This document shows positions 57,891 through 64,000 of a stretch of 64,000 nt of DNA, piece by piece (position 1 is the first letter of the stretch; each line of letters begins with the position of its first letter). This DNA comes from Alphaproteobacteria bacterium. GTDB lineage: Bacteria; Pseudomonadota; Alphaproteobacteria; Rhizobiales; Beijerinckiaceae. The DNA is taken from positions 1 to 64,000 of the forward strand of contig VGDT01000004.1 of NCBI GenBank assembly GCA_016869595.1, given 5' to 3'. The notes beneath the pieces were generated by a model, which was not told the origin of the DNA, searched no databases, and saw nothing but the letters and a program-made list of their open reading frames with translations. Both the position numbers and the translations under genes were made by a program.

Positions 57891-58900
57891 CAGGCTGTCT
57901 CGTAAGAAGCTGCGGGAATGGGATCGGCGATGACGCGTGGATCGCGCGCAAGCCACAAGAACACGGTGAGCTTGGCGCCCTCGTCCGGGTCGGGCGCAAG
58001 TTCGCGGCGCTGGATGACGTCAAGGCCCGCCTGCGTCAGCAGCCCGGTGATTTCAGCGTCCGAGAAGCCGAGCCGGCGATGTGCATGCGTGTCGCGCAGC
58101 GTCTCTTCATGATGGGGCGCGAAGTCGACGACGAGCAGCCGGCCGCCGGGCGCGAGCACCCGCGCCGCCTCGCGCAGGGCGCGGCGCGGATCGTCGAGAA
58201 AATGCAGGACCTGATGCATGATGGCGAGGTCGATGGAATTGCGCTCGATCGGCAGCGCATAGATGTCGCCCTGGCGCAGCTGCACATTGTTGAAGCCGGT
58301 TTCTTCAAGCCGGCCGCGCGCGACGCCAAGCATGGCGGAGGAGAGATCGACGCCGACGGCGCGTTCGGCCTGGGGCGCGAAAATTTCCAACATGCGGCCG
58401 GCGCCGGCGCCGAGATCGAGTAGGTTGCGCACCGGCTTGTCGCCGACGACGTCGCGCATCGCCTCTTCGACGCGCTCCTCAGGAACGTGCAGCGCGCGGA
58501 TGCGGTCCCACTCTTCGGCATGGGCGGCGAAATAGCGGGCGGCGTTTTCGGCGCGCGCCTGGCGCACCTGCGCAAGCCTCGCGCGGTCGCCGGCGAGAAG
58601 CGCGTCGTCCGCTTCGAGCCAACCGACGATGGCCCGTGCGAGGGCGCCTGCGGGTCCCATAGGCGACAAGCGGAAGAAGGCCCAGGCGCCTTCGCGGCGT
58701 CGCTCGACAAGGCCCGCTTCCACAAGGAGCTTGAGATGGCGCGAGACTCGCGGCTGAGACTGGCCCAGGATCGCAACAACCTCGCTCACCGTTAACTCAG
58801 ATTGGGCGAGCAAAGCGAGGAGCCGCAAGCGCGTCTCCTCTCCAGCGGCGTTCAGCGCCGCAAGCGTCGGTTCGAGGAATAATTTGGCCACGGTCTTCAT
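57890..58900 (-). CDS. ArsR-type regulator fused to a SAM-dependent methyltransferase (SahR-like)
   Basis: A 336-residue fusion. Residues 1-95 are an ArsR winged helix (LNAAGEETRLRLLALLAQSE, QPRVSRHLKLLVEAGLVERR). Residues 150-310 are a class I methyltransferase domain with LLDLGAGAGRMLEIFAPQ (motif I), GVDLSSAMLGVAR, and VLAPGGRLLVVDFAP. Metal-binding Cys residues are absent. Heading a metF-metH operon, it fits the SahR type of methionine-cycle repressors that sense S-adenosylhomocysteine; the catalytic state of the methyltransferase part is unknown. GGAG lies six bases before the ATG and a palindrome lies just upstream. Confidence 0.85.
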   Translation of the reverse strand: MKTVAKLFLEPTLAALNAAGEETRLRLLALLAQSELTVSEVVAILGQSQPRVSRHLKLLVEAGLVERRREGAWAFFRLSPMGPAGALARAIVGWLEADDALLAGDRARLAQVRQARAENAARYFAAHAEEWDRIRALHVPEERVEEAMRDVVGDKPVRNLLDLGAGAGRMLEIFAPQAERAVGVDLSSAMLGVARGRLEETGFNNVQLRQGDIYALPIERNSIDLAIMHQVLHFLDDPRRALREAARVLAPGGRLLVVDFAPHHEETLRDTHAHRRLGFSDAEITGLLTQAGLDVIQRRELAPDPDEGAKLTVFLWLARDPRVIADPIPAASYETA

Positions 58901-58915
58901 GATTGCTCCGTGAGA

Positions 58916-58933
58916 TATAAAGATATCTATATA
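58916..58933 (-). promoter_or_regulatory. Operator-like palindrome upstream of the methionine operon
   Basis: TATAAAGATATCTATATA is an 18-bp near-perfect palindrome centred on AGATATCT, 15 bases upstream of the regulator's ATG. It is the most AT-rich spot in the region and overlaps the expected promoter -10 or leader. ATATAAAGATATC-type sites suit SahR-like ArsR repressors. Autoregulation of the regulator-metF-metH unit is inferred. Confidence 0.65.
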
Positions 58934-59442
58934 CGTCAAATTCACTGCGCGCAACCATGGTTGCCGCTTTTTTGAGAACGGAACGCTCTTGACCGAATCC
59001 CAAAGCGGGTTCATCCTTTCGTCATATCGCACCTGTCGATCGGACAGCATGGTCGGCAGGCTCGCTCGGGCGGGACCTCGACGCGAAGGCGATCAGATAG
59101 GCCCGCAATCCCCTGTGTGGGCCGAACCGAGCAACAATGTTGCGAGAGGAGCATGACGCCACCGGGTCATACCAATTGACCGGCGTTGGTTCCGGTCACT
59201 GGGGGATCAAAGTCAGCTGCTTGATCCGCCCATCCTCTGAAACAATCTGACATCCTTCCGGGCGGCCGAATGCAAAGGCCAAGCATCGGGCGCCCGACCA
59301 CAGACTGGACAATCCAGACCTGCTTCCGATTAAGGAGCAAAAACGGCCCCGTGAGCTTCCGCGCCACGGGGCCTGATTTATTTTCAGCCGACCAGACGCC
59401 GACGGCGCAGCCGCCAACTCGGCCAGTAGTCCGAGCGCCAGC
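58934..59442. other. Intergenic region between the methionine operon and the CoA-transferase gene
   Basis: No firm gene. Short minus-strand frames at 59167-59367 and 59196-59340 end in protein-like strings (for example GCQIVSEDGRIKQLTLIPQ), but no start, RBS or known family supports them. They overlap each other in different frames. The main feature is the terminator at 59345-59373. Confidence 0.4.
59345..59373 (-). terminator. Rho-independent terminator of the CoA-transferase gene
   Basis: GGCCCCGTG and CACGGGGCC form a perfect 9-bp stem around 11 bases. On the minus strand it is followed by GTTTTTGC; on the plus strand by TGATTTATTTT, so it could work in both directions. It lies 70 bases after the stop of the CoA-transferase gene. 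Confidence 0.75.
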
Positions 59443-61404
59443 TTACGCCGGCGCCTTCTCTTCTTCCTTGCTGACGACCTCGAGGAAAGTCTCCGCCGCC
59501 TCGCGCCGCTCGAAGACATGTGGCTGCAGACCGCGCTTGGAGAGCGCCTCCTTCATCTTCAAGCGCGCGAAGGCGCTCGTCGCATAGCGTGTCGTCGTCA
59601 GATAATAGTGCTGGCTCATATAGTCGATCATCTCGGCGTAATCGTCGTAGAGCGCCTCGTTGATCTTCCAGCCGTCGTGATTGACGACGGAGTTGACGCG
59701 CTTGCCGACCTTCTCCGACGCCTCGATCAGCGTCTTGCGCAGATCGTCGATGTCCTTCTTCGTGCGCGCGTGCCAGCCTTCGAGATTGACGAAAAGGATG
59801 TTGCGGTCGGCGTCGTAGGTGACGCGGTCGGACATGTTGAGATTGATGAGGTCAGCGAGCAGCCCCATCGGCTCGTCGATGAAGATGCGCTTATCCATCA
59901 ACTCGGGATGTTCGACGATGGGCTTGAAGTCCATATGCGCCAGTATGTCCCTGTCGATATCGATGCCGGGCGCGACCTCGATCAGTTCAAGCCCCTTGTC
60001 GACAAGTTTGAACACGCAGCGCTCGGTCACGTAATAGACCGGTTGCTTGCGCTTTAGCGCGAATTTTCCGGAGAAAGTGATCTGCTCGACGGCGTTGAGG
60101 AACTTCTTGTTCCTGCCTTCCTGCAGAATGTTGACCTTCCCGTCGGCGATCTCCACGCGCAGTCCGCCATTGGTGAATGTGCCGGCGTAAACGACGAGCC
60201 GCGCGTTCTGGCTGATGTTGATGAAGCCGCCGCAGCCGTTGAGGCGTCCGCCGAACTTCGACGTGTTGACATTGCCCTGCAGGTCGCACTCCGCCATGCC
60301 GAGACAGGTCATGTCGAGACCGCCGCCGTCATAAAAGTCGAACTGCTGGTTCTGCTGGATAATTGCGTCGGCGTTGATCGCCGCGCCAAAGCTCGAACCG
60401 GCAGCAAGCACGCCGCCGATCGCGCCGGCTTCCGTCGTCAGCGTGATGTAGGGCGTCATCTTTTCTTCATTGGCGATGGCTGCAATGCCTTCCGGCGCGC
60501 CGACGCCGAGATTGACGACGCCGTTCGGCGGCAGCTCGAAGCTGGCGCGTCGCGCAATGACCTTGCGCTCGTCGAGCGGCATTTTGGCGAGCTTCTCGAC
60601 CGGCACGCGGATTTCGCCTGAAAGCGCCGGATTGTGAATGACGCCGTAATTCATGCGGTGCATTTCCGGCGGATCGGCAACGACGACGGCCGAGACAAGA
60701 ATGCCCGGGACATGCACGTCCTTCGGCTTAATCGAGCCCTCTTCGACGATGCGCTCGACCTGCGCAATCACCAGCCCGCCATTGTTGTGGGCGGCCATGG
60801 CCTGAGCGAGATTGTCGAGCACGAGCGCCTCGCGCTCCATCGAAATATTGCCTGAAGGGTCGGCCGACGTGCCGCGAATGAAGGCGACGTCGATCTTGGT
60901 GGCGATATAGAAGAGCCACTCCTCGCCCATGATGTTGTGGTATTTGACCATATCCTCCTTGGTGCGCTCGTTCACCTTGCCGCCGCCAAAACGCGGATCG
61001 ACATAGGTGTAGAGGCCGACCTTGGAGAAGAGTCCGGGCTGGCCAGAGGCGCAGGCGCGATAGAGCTGAGAGATGACGCCCTGCGGGAGGTTGTAGCCGC
61101 AGATCTTATTCTCCTGCGCGGCCTGGGCGACCTTCGGCATGCGGCCAAAATTCGCGGCGATGACCCGGCGCAGCAGCCCCTCATGATAGAAGCGCCCGGT
61201 GCCAAGGCCCTTGGAGTCGCCGGCGCCCGCGGTCATGATCAGCGTGAGGTCGCGCGGATGCTGCGTCTCAACGAAGCGCTTTTCCAAAGCGGCGTGCAAG
61301 GCTTCGGGAATGCAGCTCTGGACAAAGCCCGTGGTGGTTACGACGTCATTGTCGCGAATGAGCGCAATCGCCTCGTCGGCGGTAATGACTTTGTTGTTCG
61401 CCAT
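59443..61404 (-). CDS. Acyl-CoA:carboxylate CoA-transferase, YdiF/propionate CoA-transferase type
   Basis: A 653-residue single-chain CoA-transferase combining the alpha and beta halves. The alpha part starts MANNKVITADEAIALIRDND and includes GLGTGRFYHEGLLRRV and RGTSADPSGNIS. The beta part carries ELPPNGVVNLGVGAPEGIAA and the catalytic Glu in LTTEAGAIGGVLA (about residue 325). The C-terminal 120 residues (after about 530) form an extra domain with LFVNLEGWHARTKKDIDD. Family members move CoA between short-chain acids, for example acetate, propionate or acetoacetate; the substrate is not defined. Single gene with its own terminator. Confidence 0.88.
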   Translation of the reverse strand: MANNKVITADEAIALIRDNDVVTTTGFVQSCIPEALHAALEKRFVETQHPRDLTLIMTAGAGDSKGLGTGRFYHEGLLRRVIAANFGRMPKVAQAAQENKICGYNLPQGVISQLYRACASGQPGLFSKVGLYTYVDPRFGGGKVNERTKEDMVKYHNIMGEEWLFYIATKIDVAFIRGTSADPSGNISMEREALVLDNLAQAMAAHNNGGLVIAQVERIVEEGSIKPKDVHVPGILVSAVVVADPPEMHRMNYGVIHNPALSGEIRVPVEKLAKMPLDERKVIARRASFELPPNGVVNLGVGAPEGIAAIANEEKMTPYITLTTEAGAIGGVLAAGSSFGAAINADAIIQQNQQFDFYDGGGLDMTCLGMAECDLQGNVNTSKFGGRLNGCGGFINISQNARLVVYAGTFTNGGLRVEIADGKVNILQEGRNKKFLNAVEQITFSGKFALKRKQPVYYVTERCVFKLVDKGLELIEVAPGIDIDRDILAHMDFKPIVEHPELMDKRIFIDEPMGLLADLINLNMSDRVTYDADRNILFVNLEGWHARTKKDIDDLRKTLIEASEKVGKRVNSVVNHDGWKINEALYDDYAEMIDYMSQHYYLTTTRYATSAFARLKMKEALSKRGLQPHVFERREAAETFLEVVSKEEEKAPA

Positions 61405-61582
61405 ATCCTCAGGGTTCCCTTGCTCCCCACTCTTTCTTAATGCGGACCGTTGACGTCGCCGCGTTGGTGGGCGTTTTCTTACAAAATGAGCGCTCAACCG
61501 TAGAGACCGGGCCGGCCTTGCGCAATAGCGGCGATGCGCCGCAGACTGGCCGCAACCCCGCCAAAGCGCGGGGAAATGGCCG

Positions 61583-61957
61583 TCAGTCGCCGCGGTAGAC
61601 GCAGCCCTCGAAACAGCTGTCGCGAAAGACGCCGACTTCGGCGATGCCCGGCAGAGTCGGCGCGAGGTCGCGCCAGATATAGGCGCAAAGATTTTCGAGC
61701 GTCGGCTTTCCCAGGCCTTCGAGGTCGTTGAGAAAGGAATGGTCGAGGCGTTCGCGCAACTCCGCGAGCCTGCGGCCAAGCTTGCCGAGGTCCATCACCC
61801 ATTGCTCCTCGACGGTGCGCTCGCCACGCAAGGTGACGCGCACGCGAAAGGAATGCCCGTGCAGATTGCGGTATTTGCCGCCCTCCGGAGCCTCGGGGTC
61901 GTAAAGGGCGTGCGCCGCTTCAAAATAGAATTCGCGAAAGACCTCAAAAGTCGACAC
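61583..61957 (-). CDS. queD: 6-carboxytetrahydropterin synthase QueD-like
   Basis: A 124-residue PTPS-fold enzyme of queuosine synthesis. The zinc His triad is H16 (YFEAAHAL), H33 and H35 (NLHGHSF). The Asp-His pair for proton transfer is LRERLDHSFLND. Where E. coli QueD has its catalytic Cys (Cys-x3-HGH) this protein has Tyr (YRNLHGH), as in a subset of alphaproteobacterial homologues; cysteines occur instead near the end (DSCFEGCVY). It lies three bases downstream of queE. Confidence 0.85.
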   Translation of the reverse strand: MSTFEVFREFYFEAAHALYDPEAPEGGKYRNLHGHSFRVRVTLRGERTVEEQWVMDLGKLGRRLAELRERLDHSFLNDLEGLGKPTLENLCAYIWRDLAPTLPGIAEVGVFRDSCFEGCVYRGD

Positions 61958-61960
61958 GTC

Positions 61961-62593
61961 TCACTTCACCCCGATCGCCTTGTGGGTTTGCAGGGACAGG
62001 CGCCAGCGCGGATGCGCCAGGCAGTAGCTGACCGCGGCCTCCGTATTGCGCGAAACATCCGGCCCGTCCATGGGCTGCAACAGAAAATGCCTGAAATCGA
62101 GGCGCTCATAGTCGGCGGGGTCGACGCCCGCCTGCGGAAACACGAGCTTCAACTCCGCGCCGCTCATCTGCGCCAGCGGTGCGCCGGCCTTGGGCGACAC
62201 ACAAACCCAGTCGATCCCTCGAATGACGGGGAGCGTGCCGTTCGTTTCGATGGCGATCTCGAAGCCTTGCCCGTGAAGCGCTGCGATTAGGGCTGCGTCG
62301 ATCTGCAACATCGGCTCGCCGCCGGTCAGCACCGCGAAACGTTTCTCGCGGCCTTCGCCCCACAGCGTCGCGAGACGCTCGGCAAGAGTCGTCGCATCAG
62401 CGAATTTGCCCCCGCCTTCGCCTTCGAAGCCGACGAAGTCGGTGTCGCAAAACTGGCATTGCGCGGCGGCGCGATCTTCTTCCCGCCCGCTCCACAAATT
62501 GCAGCCGGCGAAACGGCAAAAGACGGCGACGCGGCCCGCGTTAACGCCCTCGCCCTGCAGCGTTTTGAAGGCTTCCTTGACGATGTAGGCCAT
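61961..62593 (-). CDS. queE: 7-carboxy-7-deazaguanine synthase QueE
   Basis: A 210-residue radical SAM enzyme that follows QueD in making the deazaguanine core of queuosine. The cluster-binding motif is C31-x14-C46-x2-C49 (CNLWSG...QCQFCDTDF), the expanded CX14CX2C form known from Burkholderia-type QueE rather than CX3CX2C. LQGEGVNAGR, FAVLTGGEPMLQ and FEIAIETNGTLP complete the family pattern. Start at MAYIVKEAFK (62591-62593). Upstream of queD with a three-base gap. Confidence 0.94.
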   Translation of the reverse strand: MAYIVKEAFKTLQGEGVNAGRVAVFCRFAGCNLWSGREEDRAAAQCQFCDTDFVGFEGEGGGKFADATTLAERLATLWGEGREKRFAVLTGGEPMLQIDAALIAALHGQGFEIAIETNGTLPVIRGIDWVCVSPKAGAPLAQMSGAELKLVFPQAGVDPADYERLDFRHFLLQPMDGPDVSRNTEAAVSYCLAHPRWRLSLQTHKAIGVK

Positions 62594-62640
62594 TGCCCGC
62601 TCTAGCGCGGACGCCTTGTGGCGTAAAGCGCGACCGGTTC

Positions 62641-63018
62641 TTACCCGTTCTTGGGAAGCTCCTTGTCCTTGCTGTCGGGTTCGGCCGGCGGCTGTGGGCG
62701 CGGGTCGAGGCTGCGAATGTAGGAGACGATGTCGTCGATCTCCTTGCGCGAAAGATGCATGTCGGGCATCGGCGGATGCGGATCCATCAGAAAATTGCCG
62801 AGCTTCTTCTTGTCGGTCCGGCGCTTGGCGATATCGAAGAAGGATGGAGCGTCGGCCGAGGCGCTGGTCTGATCTGACGTCACCACATGGCATGAAGCGC
62901 ACCAACGCTTCGCGATGACCGAGCCGCGTTGGGGGTCCCCAGCCGCCATCGCGAAGGTTGCCAGTGCGGCGCTCCCGCCGACGAGGGCCGTTGCGAGCAT
63001 GAGGCGTCTAAACTGCAT
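62641..63018 (-). CDS. Periplasmic c-type cytochrome
   Basis: A 125-residue protein. A signal peptide (MQFRRLMLATALVGG to TFAMA) precedes one haem site WCASCHVV (about residue 39) and the probable axial Met in HPPMPDMHLSRKEIDDIVSY. The C-terminal tail is Pro/Lys-rich. Related to the cytochrome at 23.8 kb. AAGGAA lies seven bases before ATG 63018. Confidence 0.9.
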   Translation of the reverse strand: MQFRRLMLATALVGGSAALATFAMAAGDPQRGSVIAKRWCASCHVVTSDQTSASADAPSFFDIAKRRTDKKKLGNFLMDPHPPMPDMHLSRKEIDDIVSYIRSLDPRPQPPAEPDSKDKELPKNG

Positions 63019-63152
63019 CAGGATTTCCTTAGAGCGGGAAACTAATGATTCGTCTGGCATGAAAGCACAAGCGCGAGGCGCTGAATATCGGCGATCTGGC
63101 GTATGCTTGCGGCAGGACGCCGCGTCGGCCGTGAGGTCCAGTCGCGGCATTT

Positions 63153-63184
63153 TTGCAACAGTCATGTGATCTGATTGCAACAGT
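63153..63184. promoter_or_regulatory. Direct repeat TTGCAACAGT, two turns apart
   Basis: TTGCAACAGT occurs at 63153-63162 and 63175-63184, 22 bases apart, in the spacer between the minus-strand cytochrome gene and the plus-strand exoR-like gene. The spacing of about two helical turns suggests a binding site. The spacer (63019-63404) also has a GTCAAAAG/CTTTTGAC hairpin (63296-63317) and no gene. Confidence 0.4.
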
Positions 63185-63404
63185 TCATCAGATTAGCCTG
63201 TCGCCCACGATTGTCGCCGCGCCAGCCCCTTTTCAGACACAAACGCTGGGCTAAGGTATTCGTGTCACAAGCTCATTCGAGATGCGGAGACAGGCGTCAA
63301 AAGTTTTCGCTTTTGACCGCGGGTTCCTTTTTTCCCTCTCGCTGATCGCGGTGACGGCTGGCGTATGATCTTGGGCGTCGGGCGTCGGGGGAAATCGGAA
63401 CATT

Positions 63405-64000
63405 ATGATCGCAACTGTTCATATAGATATGCCTTCGGTCCTTGGGCGAAATAAGCGGGCGACATTGCCAATCTGCCTTTTCGCGGCCAGCCTGGGCATG
63501 CTCGTGACGGCCTTTGTTGCGCCGGCGCCCGCGCTCGACGCGCCTCGCGCCGCCGCCAAGGCCGAATCGCAAACGCTCCCCATCTTCAAGGATCCGCGCG
63601 CGGCCTTGCGCGCCGGACTGGAAAGCTATCATTCCGGCGACGCAGCGACGACCGTCTCCGCGCTGCGCTACGCCGCTGAGGGCGGCGAACCGCTTGCGCA
63701 GTGGAAGCTTGGCCGGATGTATGCCGATGGCGACGGCGTTATTCGGGATGACGCCAAGGCCTATGAATATTTTTCGCAGATCGTCGACCATTACGCCGAC
63801 GATGAACCGGATCCGCGCGAACGATCGATGGCGGCGAGCGCCTTTGTCGCGGTAGGCGCTTATCTGCGCGACGGCGTGCCGAGCGCCAAGATCAAGCCGG
63901 ACCTCGATCGGGCCTTTGATCTCTTCCGCTATGCGGCGACCTATTTCCGCAACGCCGACGCTCAGTACAATCTGGCGCGCATGTATCTCGAAGGCGCGGG
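63405..64000 (+). CDS. ExoR-like Sel1-repeat periplasmic protein, partial
   Basis: The first 198 codons are visible. A hydrophobic N-terminal segment (TLPICLFAASLGMLVTAFVA, ending APA) is followed by Sel1-type TPR repeats: AALRYAAEGGEPLAQWKLGR-like, MYADGDGVIRDDAKAYEYF, then AFVAVGAYLRDGVPSAKIKP and RAFDLFRYAATYFRNADAQY. The extra stretch between repeats (PSAKIKPDLDRAF) is characteristic of ExoR, the periplasmic inhibitor of the ChvG-ChvI system in Hyphomicrobiales. The name is tentative because the C-terminus lies beyond base 64000. Its upstream gap holds direct repeats. Confidence 0.75.
   Translation, partial: MIATVHIDMPSVLGRNKRATLPICLFAASLGMLVTAFVAPAPALDAPRAAAKAESQTLPIFKDPRAALRAGLESYHSGDAATTVSALRYAAEGGEPLAQWKLGRMYADGDGVIRDDAKAYEYFSQIVDHYADDEPDPRERSMAASAFVAVGAYLRDGVPSAKIKPDLDRAFDLFRYAATYFRNADAQYNLARMYLEGA

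Noticed and set aside
59167-59367. 66-codon minus-strand frame and an overlapping 108-codon frame
   Set aside because: They overlap in different frames, span the terminator hairpin, and lack an RBS and known family.

Overview
The window is chromosomal DNA of a GC-rich alphaproteobacterium of the order Hyphomicrobiales (Rhizobiales). The markers are the cell-cycle regulator GcrA, the haem-type Fur-family regulator Irr divergent from fabA-fabB-fabI, an ExoR-like Sel1-repeat protein at the right end, LptM-lysA synteny, and an argD-argF-hslO cluster joined by stop/start overlaps. A D-2-hydroxyacid dehydrogenase of the glyoxylate/hydroxypyruvate reductase type and many small c-type cytochromes would suit a methylotroph of the Methylocystis/Methylosinus kind, but that placement is inference.

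Layout. 1-10 kb: flavodoxin with a DUF2023 partner, an M48 protease and LemA, def-fmt, truA, a sulfite-oxidase-fold molybdoenzyme with a b-type cytochrome, a sugar-nucleotide epimerase, lptM-lysA. 10-20 kb: L,D-transpeptidase, dxs, a DUF123 protein, hisS, a tandem universal stress protein, a META lipoprotein-like protein, a hydroxyacid dehydrogenase, an SH3-like exported protein, and a HWE kinase/receiver pair. 20-24 kb: irr and fabA-fabB-fabI-cytochrome c. 24-32 kb: a complete phosphate-starvation module (membrane protein, phoR, three phased Pho-box repeats, pstSCAB, phoU, phoB). 32-39.6 kb: gcrA, argD-argF-hslO, an FAH-family hydrolase, a PLP decarboxylase and a CorA/ZntB-type transporter.

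39.6-52.6 kb is more accessory: a type I restriction-modification operon (hsdM-hsdS-hsdR), prfB with its programmed +1 frameshift, a VapBC toxin-antitoxin pair, tRNA-Ser(CGA), then a gene-poor stretch with a lone PhnA C-terminal domain, a His/Tyr-rich exported protein and a gene fragment, followed by divergent copper genes (multicopper oxidase and Cu P-type ATPase). 52.6-64 kb returns to core functions: DUF1810, a methionine-cycle operon (ArsR-methyltransferase fusion, metF, metH), an acyl-CoA transferase, queE-queD, a cytochrome c and the start of an exoR-like gene.

No insertion sequence, CRISPR array or prophage was seen. A notable background signal is repetitive: six paired inverted palindromic (REP-like) elements lie between genes, and two of the intergenic sites carry a related nested three-hairpin (cloverleaf) element. 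No wholly new multi-gene system is evident. The best leads are the cloverleaf element, a PhoR that lacks any membrane anchor and overlaps a multi-spanning membrane protein, a terminator inside the argD leader, and the auto-operator-like palindrome of the methionine operon.
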